NCBI RefSeq assembly: GCF_934754935.1
Contig: NZ_CAKVJB010000001.1
Span: forward strand, 1 to 64,000
DNA: 64,000 nucleotides
DNA from: an uncultured Holdemanella sp.
Lineage (GTDB): Bacteria > Bacillota_I > Bacilli_A > Erysipelotrichales > Erysipelotrichaceae
Direction: 5' to 3'
Part shown: in pieces, positions 17,146 through 25,274 of the stretch
Layout: every line of letters starts with the position of its first letter
Numbering within the stretch: the stretch's first letter is position 1
Notes under the pieces: generated by a model
Told to the model about the DNA's origin: nothing
The model's input: the letters and a program-made list of their open reading frames with translations, nothing else
Database searches by the model: none
Made by a program: the position numbers and the translations under genes

Positions 17146-18429
17146 TTAGTCTGCAATGGCATCAATTAGAATGCTGTGATAGGCATTCACAATATCATCT
17201 ACCGTTTCTTCAATATTCGCATTGTTGACAGCTACATAAGCTGCATATTTTTGGTACAATGGGTATCTTTCTTTATGCATTTGTTGAAGGGCTAGTTTAG
17301 AACTTGATAAAGGTCTATTTGGATCGGAACTAATTAATTTATCAACGTCTCGATCAATGAAGATCGTAATTCCGTTTAAACGTAAGAAGTCCATATTGAC
17401 TTTATGTTTAATGGCACCACCACCTGTTGCGATGATTTTATTGTTCATCTTACTAGCTTCAATCGCAACTTCGGTTTCAATGGCTCTAAATCCAGCTTCT
17501 CCAGATTCCTGGAAGATTTCTGGAATGCTTTTTCCAGCTTTGGCAATGATCATGTCATCTAAGTCAAAGAATTCTTTTCCAAGCTTTTCTTCAAGCATTT
17601 TACCAATTGTGGTTTTTCCAGCACTAGGCATACCAATCAATACAATGTTACAACGATCTTTCAGCATTTCCTTTTTGATTTCATCAATGATGGAATCATC
17701 AAAAGACATGTTCTCGAAAATCTCAAATGTATATTTGGCTTGCGCAATCAACATTTCCAAACCAATCACACGCTTGATGTCAGCTTCTTGGGCTTCAAAA
17801 CATAAACGCGTAAGAATTGGATTGTATACAACATCTAATACACATTCTAATTTATGGAACCAACTAACATCAATTGGTGCATTCGCAATATTAGGATACA
17901 TACCTACTGGACTTGTGTTTACAACAATGTCCGCATCTAGATGCGATGTATACATTTCATCATAGCTAATGGCACCATGATCAGCACTTCTTGATACGAT
18001 CACAATGTCTTTTGCGTTTTCGTGTTCGCAAACGGCTTTAACAGCAGCACAAGCACCACCGTTTCCGATGATCAATACTTTCTTGCCTTCCATATGTACG
18101 TTGTGTGCTTTAACCATATATAAGAATCCACCAAAATCTGTGTTGAATCCTTTTAATTTGCCATCCACATTGATGATGGTATTGACTGCACCAATGGCTT
18201 TGGCACTTTCATCCATTTCATCTAAGTAAGGAATGACATCCTTTTTATATGGAATAGTTACGTTGATTCCTTTGAAATCTTTCTTTTCCATAAATTCTTT
18301 GAACTCTTCTTTATTTAATTCTACCAATTGGTAGTCATAATCTTTTACGTTCTCTATTTTTGCGATTCTTGTCTGAATTTGTTTGGAGAAACTATGCCCC
18401 AAGTGCTCACCTATCAATCCGTATTTCAT
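17146..18429 (-). CDS. aroEK: Bifunctional shikimate dehydrogenase - shikimate kinase (AroE-AroK fusion)
   Basis: This catalyses two consecutive steps of chorismate synthesis. Residues ~1-255 are AroE: substrate motif GHSFSK, catalytic Lys/Asp in NVTIPYKKDVIPYLD and NTDFGG, NADP-binding IGNGGACAAVKA. Residues ~258-427 are AroK: P-loop IGMPSAGKTTIGKM (~266-274), FDLDDMI, the shikimate-binding stretch GFRAIETEV and GGGAIKHK, and the lid near RPLSS. Both halves look complete. Fused aroE-aroK genes are known in some bacteria. A candidate attenuator leader precedes the gene. aroD lies 1.6 kb away on the other strand. Confidence 0.95.
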   Translation of the reverse strand: MKYGLIGEHLGHSFSKQIQTRIAKIENVKDYDYQLVELNKEEFKEFMEKKDFKGINVTIPYKKDVIPYLDEMDESAKAIGAVNTIINVDGKLKGFNTDFGGFLYMVKAHNVHMEGKKVLIIGNGGACAAVKAVCEHENAKDIVIVSRSADHGAISYDEMYTSHLDADIVVNTSPVGMYPNIANAPIDVSWFHKLECVLDVVYNPILTRLCFEAQEADIKRVIGLEMLIAQAKYTFEIFENMSFDDSIIDEIKKEMLKDRCNIVLIGMPSAGKTTIGKMLEEKLGKEFFDLDDMIIAKAGKSIPEIFQESGEAGFRAIETEVAIEASKMNNKIIATGGGAIKHKVNMDFLRLNGITIFIDRDVDKLISSDPNRPLSSSKLALQQMHKERYPLYQKYAAYVAVNNANIEETVDDIVNAYHSILIDAIAD

Positions 18430-18628
18430 ATCATTTCCTCTTTTCTAGAACATCCCTTTAAATGTTAAAAAAAGCATTTCGAATTAGAAATGCTTTTGTG
18501 TAACGCCCTGAAACTTAAAAATAACCATCATATACGTATGGCTTTTTTTCAGGGCTATTTAAAGTAAAAGTAATAATGTCTTGATGTGTTCATACGCATA
18601 GAATACACCATTTCATTGAAACTGGCAA
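18430..18628 (-). promoter_or_regulatory. Promoter and structured leader with possible attenuator upstream of aroEK
   Basis: Minus-strand -35 TTGCCA (18623-18628) and -10 TATTCT (18600-18605) are 17 bases apart. The leader of about 160 bases holds a hairpin with arms GCCCTGAAA/TTTCAGGGC (18505-18555) and an inner AGCCAT/ATGGTT stem. A terminator-like hairpin follows (AAAGCATTTC/GAAATGCTTT, 18471-18497) and on the minus strand runs into seven T residues. No gene lies upstream on this strand that would need a terminator, so premature termination control of aroEK is plausible. No known riboswitch or T-box motif was recognised. Confidence 0.55.
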
Positions 18629-18709
18629 CTCTAAAATGAAAATGAATGTAAAAAGCAGAAAGTTGTTTCAAAAAAAGATGTGATACAATTTATCCGAAAG
18701 GAGCTAATT

Positions 18710-19039
18710 ATGAATATTGGATTTATGGCTTGTATTGTACTATCTGTTTTGTTTCTAATTATAGGAATAATGTTTGCACTATTAAAAGAAAAAGGAGCTA
18801 AGTATGTTTCTGGTTTTAGTACATTAAATCATCCAGAAAAGTATGATAAGGCATATATTTCTTTAGATATGCGAAATCAATGTTTTACATATGCATTGAT
18901 TCTGTTTCTAGGAGCTATTCTTTCTTGTTTCATATCCGATTATATCGCAATACCAATCTATATAATATGGGGTATTCTTTTCTTTAAATCTGTACATTTG
19001 GATGCTGAAAAGTCGTTTGAAAAGTATCTAATCAAGTAA
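18710..19039 (+). CDS. DUF3784-like small membrane protein
   Basis: A 109-residue integral membrane protein with three predicted helices: residues ~4-26, ~57-78 and ~80-97. Between helices 1 and 2 there is a soluble segment (KEKGAKYVSGFSTLNHPEKY, then SLDMRNQ) resembling the DUF3784 family of Bacillota. The function is unknown. ATG 18710 is chosen because AAAGGAG lies seven bases upstream; the frame is open to 18680 but without a start signal. The gene stands between the aroEK promoter and a frameshifted membrane-protein gene. Confidence 0.7.
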   Translation: MNIGFMACIVLSVLFLIIGIMFALLKEKGAKYVSGFSTLNHPEKYDKAYISLDMRNQCFTYALILFLGAILSCFISDYIAIPIYIIWGILFFKSVHLDAEKSFEKYLIK

Positions 19040-19178
19040 TTTAACGCAAAAACTTTACTTTTAACTTTTCCAAGTTAAATTGAAAATTTCTAAGTTAAAA
19101 GGATTGGGTATAAGTATTGACAGAAAGTTAGATAATATATATAAACGTTCTAAATTGAACGATTATGAGGAACTGCTT

Positions 19179-19588
19179 ATGTTTCATGTAAAGAAAAGAA
19201 CTCTTTTGTTGATAGCTGGAATTGTATGGTTGATTGCCGGATTTAATGTAGCACGATTAGGTGTGCTTTCCTATCGTGTAATCGAATCTAAATGGTATTT
19301 ATATGTTTTAACAGTTGTTGTGTTCTCTATATTTGGAATGATGTTTTTCAAAATGAGCAAGAAACACACAAAACGAATAATGGGATATGAAGCAACACGT
19401 CCACTCTGGCATTTCTTTGATTTAAAAGCCTATATGATCATGGCTTGTATGGGGGTGGAGGAATTGGATTTAGAGCAGCTGGAATTTTCCCAGACATCTT
19501 TATCGCCTTCTTTTATTCAGGATTAGGTTGTGCATTAGCTTTAGCGGGTGTTACTTTCTTAAGAAATTATATTCAATATGAAAATTAA
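19179..19588 (+). pseudogene. Membrane protein gene frameshifted in a G tract
   Basis: The reading frame from ATG 19179 (GAGG upstream) encodes MFHVKKRTLLLIAGIVWLIA with two to three membrane helices and reaches ...LKAYMIMACMG at a G5 run (19451-19455). There the frame leaves coding-like sequence and stops at 19526. In the -1 frame the protein continues as GGGIGFRAAGIFPDIFIAFF and then a Gly/Ala-rich helix, ending at TAA 19586-19588 just before a terminator. One missing G would restore a ~137-residue membrane protein. The options are a real frameshift mutation, phase variation by slippage in the G tract, or a sequencing error. Confidence 0.75.
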
Positions 19589-19617
19589 AGAAGAGATCGA
19601 TTTTTGATCTCTTCTTT
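19587..19617 (+). terminator. Terminator after frameshifted membrane gene
   Basis: A perfect 12-bp stem (AAAGAAGAGATC / GATCTCTTCTTT) has the 7-base loop GATTTTT. It starts inside the restored stop codon, which supports the -1 frame as the true end of the gene. Confidence 0.82.
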
Positions 19618-19720
19618 AATCAATATTGGAGTTTTGGACAATGAAATTACAGAAAGAATATACAGCAGGAGGTATATATCTGTTTTTCATGGTTGCATTA
19701 TAAATGATACGTTTCTTTAA

Positions 19721-19957
19721 ATGAAAATGGACAGAAGTCGTAGAGCTATGAATCCAGACAACTATAATGAGGATGGGACTATCAAAAAAGGAAAGAAGAA
19801 GTGGATCTTATTCAATTTAATGTGCTAAATGTAGTGCTTGTTTGTAGAGCTCACTGCTCTAACAGAAAGACAGGAATCCAAAGTTTGAAAATAATGTAAG
19901 ATTGCTGCATAATGTTGTCAGTTAAGAATCCTCACTGCTTGTGGTGAGGAGTAGTCA
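19721..19957 (+). mobile_element. Decayed TnpB (IS200/IS605-type) relic with right-end hairpin
   Basis: The stretch from 19721 encodes MKMDRSRRAMNPDNYNEDGT and a Lys-rich run ending GKKKW, which resembles the central region of IS605-family TnpB. The same frame then meets stops and resumes at 19844 with VELTALTERQESKV, a TnpB-like C-terminus ending at 19888. Downstream, a CCTCAC/GTGAGG hairpin (19930-19949) followed by AGTAGTCAG resembles the right end of such elements, which also forms the 3' part of the omega RNA. Most of the gene and the left end are missing. The remaining stretch 19618-19720 shows nothing identifiable. Confidence 0.55.
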
Positions 19958-19999
19958 GTTGATGCGTATACAAAAAATATGAATAAAGGAGAATAAAAA

Positions 20000-20761
20000 A
20001 TGAATACAGTAACAATGAAAAATGTTGAATTTGGTGCAGGCGTACCAAAGATTTGTGTTCCTATTTGTGGAAAGAGTAAAGAAGATGTTTTAGAACAAGC
20101 TAAAATCATTCTTGATACACCAGCTGATATTATTGAATGGCGTATGGATTGGTTTGAACAAGTTGAAAATACTGCATCTGTAGTAGAAATGGCTAAAGAA
20201 TTACGTGAAGTATTTAAAGAAACTCCAGTCTTAGTTACTTTCCGTTCTAAAAAAGAAGGTGGAGAATTAGAAGTGTCTACTGAATATTATGTAGAATTAA
20301 ATTGTGCAGTTGCCAAAAGTGGTTATGTAGATGCAGTAGATGTTGAATTATATACAGGAGATAAGGAAGTTGAAACGATTGTAACGACAGCGCATGAAAA
20401 TGGAGTAAAAGTCATTATGTCTAACCATGACTTCTTCAAGACTCCTTCAAAAGAAGAAATCATTTCTCGTTTGTGTGCTATGCAAGAAAAAGGTGCAGAC
20501 ATTCCTAAAATTGCGGTGATGCCTCAATCTAAAAAGGATGTATTGACATTATTATCAGCTACAAATGAAATGGCTGAAGAACATGCAGATCGTCCAATCA
20601 TCACAATGTCTATGGCAGCTACAGGTGTTATTTCTCGTTTAGCTGGTGAAGTATTTGGTTCTTGTTTGACATTTGGTGCAGCTAAAAAGGCGAGTGCTCC
20701 AGGTCAAATGGGTGTCAATGAACTTAAAACTGTTCTTGAAACTTTACACAAAAGTTTATAA
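20000..20761 (+). CDS. aroD: Type I 3-dehydroquinate dehydratase
   Basis: AroD removes water from 3-dehydroquinate to give 3-dehydroshikimate, the substrate of AroEK. The 253-residue length and the motifs fit the type I Schiff-base enzyme: EWRMDWFE near residue 46, catalytic His in VIMSNHDFFKTP (~143) and the Schiff-base Lys in PKIAVMPQS (~170), with a C-terminal GQMGVNELK. AAAGGAG is nine bases before the ATG. It stands alone, next to a TnpB relic and far from its partner aroEK; a short terminator follows. Confidence 0.95.
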   Translation: MNTVTMKNVEFGAGVPKICVPICGKSKEDVLEQAKIILDTPADIIEWRMDWFEQVENTASVVEMAKELREVFKETPVLVTFRSKKEGGELEVSTEYYVELNCAVAKSGYVDAVDVELYTGDKEVETIVTTAHENGVKVIMSNHDFFKTPSKEEIISRLCAMQEKGADIPKIAVMPQSKKDVLTLLSATNEMAEEHADRPIITMSMAATGVISRLAGEVFGSCLTFGAAKKASAPGQMGVNELKTVLETLHKSL

Positions 20762-20766
20762 TTTTT

Positions 20767-20793
20767 AAGGGGTGAGGAAACTCATCCTTTTTA
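20767..20793 (+). terminator. Terminator after aroD
   Basis: AAGGGGTGAG pairs with CTCATCCTTT through a GAAA tetraloop and is followed by TTTATT. The stem has wobble pairs but is a convincing intrinsic terminator. Confidence 0.75.
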
Positions 20794-20847
20794 TTATTGA
20801 CAATAGATATCAAAATGATATCATAAGTGTATCAGGAGGTGCTTATC

Positions 20848-21840
20848 ATGACAGAAAAAGTTTTAAGCAACAAAAAGAATGGCATGGCCATGATGATATT
20901 ATGGATCGTTTTATATATTGTCGCATTATTAATGACAATACTTGGTGCTGCATTAATTTGGCCACTATTTATTATTGGTGTTGTTTGGCTATGTATTGGT
21001 TGGATTCCATTTCTTGGTTTAAAAGTATTGAAGCCACAAGAAGCCTTAGTCTTAACATTATTTGGTAAATATGTAGGTACTTTAAAGGATGCGGGTTTCT
21101 ATTATGTGAACCCATTTTGTCAGGCTGTGAATCCTGCCGCAAAGACAAAATTAAATCAGAGTGGAGATGTGGATGATGGTTCTAAGAAGAGTATTGCCCA
21201 AGCACAAGACATTAAAGATATAGTTTCTAAAAAAGTATCTTTGAAGATCATGACTTTAAACAACAATCGCCAAAAGATCAATGATTGTTTAGGAAATCCT
21301 GTTGAGATTGGAATTGCCGTTATGTGGCGTGTTACAGATACCGCAAAGGCTGTATTTAATGTGGATAACTATAAGGAATATTTATCTTTACAATGCGATA
21401 GTGCATTACGTAATATTGTTCGTATTTATCCTTATGATGTAGCTGAAAATGTAGATACAACAGGTGATGGTATTGCTGATGAAGGAAGTCTTAGAGGTTC
21501 TAGTGAAGTGGTTGCGTCTAGAATTCGTGATGAAATTCAAAGTAAAGTAAAAGATGCAGGTCTTGAAATTATTGAGGCAAGAATTACATACTTGGCTTAT
21601 GCACCAGAAATCGCTGCAGTTATGCTACAAAGACAACAGGCAAGTGCGATTATTGATGCGCGTAAGATGATTGTGGATGGAGCTGTTGGCATGGTTGAAA
21701 TGGCATTGGATCGTTTGAATGAAAATGGGGTTGTAGAATTAGATGAAGAAAGGAAAGCGGCTATGGTTTCGAACTTATTAGTCGTACTTTGTGGAAACCA
21801 TGATGCGCAGCCAGTCGTTAATTCTGGCAGCTTGTATTAA
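20848..21840 (+). CDS. SPFH/band 7 domain membrane protein
   Basis: A 330-residue stomatin/flotillin-type protein. Two close membrane helices (residues ~18-60) are followed by KVLKPQEALVLTLFGKYVGT, the entry into the SPFH domain, and a helical C-terminus (EIAAVMLQRQQASAIIDARK). Such proteins form large oligomers that organise membrane zones; a client is not known here. ATG 20848 is chosen because AGGAGGTG is seven bases upstream. The stop overlaps the next start as TAATG, so the two products are translationally coupled. Confidence 0.88.
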   Translation: MTEKVLSNKKNGMAMMILWIVLYIVALLMTILGAALIWPLFIIGVVWLCIGWIPFLGLKVLKPQEALVLTLFGKYVGTLKDAGFYYVNPFCQAVNPAAKTKLNQSGDVDDGSKKSIAQAQDIKDIVSKKVSLKIMTLNNNRQKINDCLGNPVEIGIAVMWRVTDTAKAVFNVDNYKEYLSLQCDSALRNIVRIYPYDVAENVDTTGDGIADEGSLRGSSEVVASRIRDEIQSKVKDAGLEIIEARITYLAYAPEIAAVMLQRQQASAIIDARKMIVDGAVGMVEMALDRLNENGVVELDEERKAAMVSNLLVVLCGNHDAQPVVNSGSLY

Positions 21841-22034
21841 TGGAAAAGAAACAGATTCCTTTGCGTCTTTCAAAGAAATTATATGATCAAATCGCTTCAT
21901 GGGCAGAAGATGATTTTCGCAGTGTCAACGGACAAATTGAATATTTGTTGACGGAGTGCGTGAAACAAAGAAAAAAGAATGGCAAATATGTCAGTGATAC
22001 GATGGATGAGCCAATTGAATTGGATATCAAGTAA
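21840..22034 (+). CDS. Small ribbon-helix-helix (Arc-like) protein
   Basis: A 64-residue protein with the pattern of an Arc-type RHH fold: a short strand KKQIPLRLSKKLYDQI, then a helix WAEDDFRSVNGQIEYLLTEC. The basic tail is followed by an acidic end. It overlaps the SPFH gene by one base and is coupled to it. It may regulate that operon or act as an adaptor for the membrane protein; both ideas are inference. No toxin partner is seen. Confidence 0.75.
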   Translation: MEKKQIPLRLSKKLYDQIASWAEDDFRSVNGQIEYLLTECVKQRKKNGKYVSDTMDEPIELDIK

Positions 22035-22060
22035 GAGAGTGTAGAGATACATTCTCTTTT
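22033..22060 (+). terminator. Terminator after SPFH-RHH operon
   Basis: AGAGAGTGTA pairs with TACATTCTCT (one wobble) through GAGA, followed by TTTTTAA. Confidence 0.75.
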
Positions 22061-22167
22061 TAACTTGAAAAAGTATATAAAAGTCATAAGTTTTACAGGA
22101 TAAACCTTAAAAACATATTAAATAATGAACTTTATTTTGGTATACTGATAATAAAGAAGGTGATACT

Positions 22168-23373
22168 GTGATAATTAAACGACCTAAATATATAGAAGCT
22201 ATAACTCCATTTATTGGTCAACCTTTAGTGAAAATTTTATCTGGTGTAAGACGTTGTGGAAAATCAACAATATTTGATATGTTGAAGGAAGAATTGCTTT
22301 CTTCTGGGATTGACAAAAAATGTATTATCACTAAAACATATACAGATATGGATATTGCACAGAATATTACGGCTAAACAAATGTATGATGAACTCGTTTG
22401 TGTAACAAAGGATAATGTATATTCATATTTGATTTTGGATGAGATTCAAGAAATATCGGGATGGGAAAAGGTTGTAAATTCTTTGTTGGAAAAAGGAAAT
22501 TTCGATATTTATGTGACTGGTTCAAATTCAAAATTAATGTCAAGTGAGATCTCAACTTATCTAACCGGAAGATATGTACAAATACCTGTATACACATTAT
22601 CGTTTAGTGAGTATTTACAATTTAAATCTAAGAGTCAATTGTCAAAAAGAGAGTTGTTGAATGAGTATATACGTTTTGGTGGTTTTCCTGTTGTCGCATT
22701 AAATGAGTATGAATCCAATATGGCATATCAAATTGTGAATGGTATATATTATACCGTTGTTTCTAGGGATATCGTAAATCGTCATCGTATTCATAAACAA
22801 GAATTATTTGATCGTGTTGTTAGATATGTAGTAGAAAATACAGGGAAAACATTTTCGGCAAATTCAATTTCTAAATTTTTAAAGAGTGAGAATCGACAAC
22901 TTTCAAATGAAAGTATCTATAATTATTTAAGATGGTTAGAACAAGCCTTTATCATTTATCCATGTAGGCGATATGATTTACAGGGCAAAAACATTTTGAA
23001 AACACAAGAAAAATATTATTTGGCAGATGTTTCATTGAAATATGCTCTGTTTGGATATAATCGAAATATGTTAGATGCCGTAATGGAAAATATTGTATAT
23101 TTAGAGCTAAAACGACGAGGCTATGATGTATATGTTGGAAAATTAGGGACTAAGGAAATCGATTTTGTTGCTATTTTAAGAGATGAAAAGATCTATGTAC
23201 AAGTCTGTGTTCAATTACCGGAAAATTCAGATCGTGAAACTGAGAATTTGAAGGATATTCCTGATAATTATCCTAAGTATGTTGTAACTTTAAATGATTT
23301 GGATGTTGGAAATGATGAGGGAATTAAAATCGTACATTTACAAGATTTTTTATTGACAGATCGATGGATATAA
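22168..23373 (+). CDS. AAA-family ATPase with DUF4143 domain (second copy)
   Basis: A 401-residue paralogue of the ATPase at 2083-3270. Walker A is GVRRCGKST and Walker B is YLILDEIQ, followed by DIYVTGSNSKLMSSEISTYL. The C-terminal DUF4143 ends KEIDFVAILRDEKIYVQVCV, again with Gln where nucleases of this fold have Glu-x-Lys, so nuclease activity is doubtful. The start is GTG 22168 with AGAAGGTG upstream. It is single-gene, between terminated units. Sequence identity with the first copy is modest, so this is not a recent duplication. Confidence 0.85.
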   Translation: MIIKRPKYIEAITPFIGQPLVKILSGVRRCGKSTIFDMLKEELLSSGIDKKCIITKTYTDMDIAQNITAKQMYDELVCVTKDNVYSYLILDEIQEISGWEKVVNSLLEKGNFDIYVTGSNSKLMSSEISTYLTGRYVQIPVYTLSFSEYLQFKSKSQLSKRELLNEYIRFGGFPVVALNEYESNMAYQIVNGIYYTVVSRDIVNRHRIHKQELFDRVVRYVVENTGKTFSANSISKFLKSENRQLSNESIYNYLRWLEQAFIIYPCRRYDLQGKNILKTQEKYYLADVSLKYALFGYNRNMLDAVMENIVYLELKRRGYDVYVGKLGTKEIDFVAILRDEKIYVQVCVQLPENSDRETENLKDIPDNYPKYVVTLNDLDVGNDEGIKIVHLQDFLLTDRWI

Positions 23374-23454
23374 TAGTCAATTTGATCGAGTTGTACATTG
23401 TAATGCATATGAAAAAAACATAAAATACTCTACAAATAGGAGGTAAATTTACAT

Positions 23455-24126
23455 ATGTATACAAATAACTATTCAAATTCAGTAAGTACAAATTCATTAT
23501 ACAAAGTATACAGTTGGATGATGGTAGGCCTTGGCATTACGGCAATCACTTCAGCATTATTGTATGCTTCTGGAATATTCATGTTTATTATTCAGATTCC
23601 AATGATTTCATTATTGTTGTTCATCGTACAAATTTCATTAACGATTTCAATGGGACGTCAATTATCACGCAATACACCCGCTTCTAGTATGAAGACGATG
23701 TTTATTATTTATTCACTCACTATGGGAATCAATATGACATCATTGGCTTATGTTTATAGTGCAGGACAGATTGCAGCCGCCTTTGGTATTAGTGCTATCT
23801 ACTTTGCGTGTTTAGCTATTATTGGAAAGACGACTAAAATGGATCTTAGTAAAGTCGGAAACATTTGTTTGATTGGTTTGATTGCGATGATCTTTAGTCA
23901 ATTCTTCTTTATGCTTTTTAGAGTCAGTATGGACGTACGTCTATGGAGCGTGATAGGACTATTGTTGTTCACTGGACTTACGGCTTGGGACATTCAAAAA
24001 ATGAATTATATGTTGAATGGCTATGAAGATGAAAAAATATCGTTATATATGGCGTTGCAGCTGTATTTAGATTTCTTGAATATCTTCTTATACATTTTAA
24101 GATTGTTAGGACGTAGAGATGATTAA
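23455..24126 (+). CDS. Bax inhibitor-1 / YccA-family membrane protein
   Basis: A 223-residue protein with seven predicted membrane helices, the standard length for the bacterial BI-1/YetJ family of pH-sensitive calcium-leak channels. It has the typical N-terminal soluble segment (SVSTNSLYKVYSWMMVGLGI) and the C-terminal TAWDIQKMNYMLN with the conserved Asp. AGGAGG lies ten bases upstream of ATG. It stands alone, and a terminator overlaps its stop codon. Confidence 0.88.
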   Translation: MYTNNYSNSVSTNSLYKVYSWMMVGLGITAITSALLYASGIFMFIIQIPMISLLLFIVQISLTISMGRQLSRNTPASSMKTMFIIYSLTMGINMTSLAYVYSAGQIAAAFGISAIYFACLAIIGKTTKMDLSKVGNICLIGLIAMIFSQFFFMLFRVSMDVRLWSVIGLLLFTGLTAWDIQKMNYMLNGYEDEKISLYMALQLYLDFLNIFLYILRLLGRRDD

Positions 24127-24142
24127 TTTCATCTCTATTTTT
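24114..24142 (+). terminator. Terminator overlapping the BI-1 stop codon
   Basis: TAGAGATGA pairs with TCATCTCTA (9 bp) with loop TTAATT, then TTTTTA. Confidence 0.82.
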
Positions 24143-24146
24143 ATGG

Positions 24147-24196
24147 TTGACAATGTAAACTAATATTGTATACTTTAATAGTTCACAAAATGAACT
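24147..24196 (+). promoter_or_regulatory. Promoter with perfect dyad, probable MarR operator
   Basis: -35 TTGACA (24147-24152) and -10 TATACT (24169-24174) are 16 bases apart. At 24180-24196, near the expected transcription start, lies a perfect dyad AGTTCA-CAAAA-TGAACT. It would allow the MarR protein encoded second in the operon to repress both genes. The binding is inference. Confidence 0.75.
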
Positions 24197-24208
24197 AAAG
24201 GAGTATGT

Positions 24209-25270
24209 ATGAAATTATTAAAGAAAATAGGAATCACAATAGTATGTTTAGTATTGATATGTGGAATTGGCATTGTTTGTCTATTTCATAAGGAATATAG
24301 TTCGTTAAAATCATTAAAGAAAGTGGATGCTTATCCGATGTATACAATGGAGTATAGTGCAGATTATGGATTGGATGAATTTCTAGAAAAAGGTGCCAGC
24401 AATGATAAAGAGCTTGTGGAATTTGTGGTGAATCACGTAATGAAAGGCTTACCTTTAAGTATTAAGATTCCAGATTTAGGTTGTTCTACTTTTATTGCCC
24501 AAAATAAAGATTCAGGATATTTGTTTGGACGTAACTTTGACATGGACTATTCACCGAGTGTATTAGTAAAGACAAAGCCTAAAAATGGTTATGCATCTGT
24601 TTCAATGGTGAATTTAGGGTTTGTGGGATACGATGAAAAACATTTACCAGATACATTAAAGGATTCATTGGTAACTTTGGCAGCACCATATGCACCACTA
24701 GATGGAATGAATGAAAAAGGTCTTGCGGTAGGAGTATTATTGATTGATACAAAGCCTACAAATCAGAATACTAAAAAGGTAGATATCACAACGACAACAG
24801 CTATTCGTTTAATGTTAGATAAGGCAAAAAATGTCGATGAAGCATTAGAATTATTATCTTCTTATGATATGCATTCAAGTGCCAATAGTTGTTACCACTT
24901 CCAAATTTGTGATGCCTCTGGAAAGAGTGTTGTCGTAGAATATGTGGATGATGAAATGAAAGTAGTATATCCAGATAAGAATTATCAATGTGCTACGAAC
25001 TTCTTACTGACAAATCCAGATGCAGAATTTAATTTTGGTCAAGACCGCTATCAAATTATTGACGAGAAACTAAATTCTACAAATGGAGTATTGTCGAAGG
25101 AAGAGGCTATGCAGCTTTTATCGGATTGCTCGCAAGATGCGCATAAGAATAAAAAGGGTGAAATTTCTAAAACACAATGGTCTTGTGTTTATGATTTGAA
25201 GAATAAGAAGGTCACGATTTGTGTAAATCAAAATTATGATACGAAATACACAATTTCTGTGCTAGAATAG
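24209..25270 (+). CDS. Membrane-anchored linear amide C-N hydrolase (choloylglycine/acyltransferase Ntn family)
   Basis: A 353-residue Ntn-type hydrolase. An N-terminal helix (residues ~5-27) should anchor it outside the membrane. The motif GCSTFIAQNKDSGYLFGRNF places the likely nucleophile Cys near residue 94, released by self-cleavage; PLDGMNEKGLAVGVL is the conserved second motif. The family includes bile-salt hydrolases, penicillin V acylase and isopenicillin-N/6-APA acyltransferases. The extracellular anchor and the internal Cys fit the acyltransferase-like branch better than classical bile-salt hydrolase, but the substrate is open. It is in one operon with a MarR regulator four bases downstream. 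Confidence 0.82.
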   Translation: MKLLKKIGITIVCLVLICGIGIVCLFHKEYSSLKSLKKVDAYPMYTMEYSADYGLDEFLEKGASNDKELVEFVVNHVMKGLPLSIKIPDLGCSTFIAQNKDSGYLFGRNFDMDYSPSVLVKTKPKNGYASVSMVNLGFVGYDEKHLPDTLKDSLVTLAAPYAPLDGMNEKGLAVGVLLIDTKPTNQNTKKVDITTTTAIRLMLDKAKNVDEALELLSSYDMHSSANSCYHFQICDASGKSVVVEYVDDEMKVVYPDKNYQCATNFLLTNPDAEFNFGQDRYQIIDEKLNSTNGVLSKEEAMQLLSDCSQDAHKNKKGEISKTQWSCVYDLKNKKVTICVNQNYDTKYTISVLE

Positions 25271-25274
25271 TGCT

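Noticed and set aside
20772..21068. A ~98-codon plus-strand frame beginning before the SPFH gene
   Set aside because: It overlaps the SPFH coding region in another frame, and the SPFH frame has the ribosome site and clear domain similarity.
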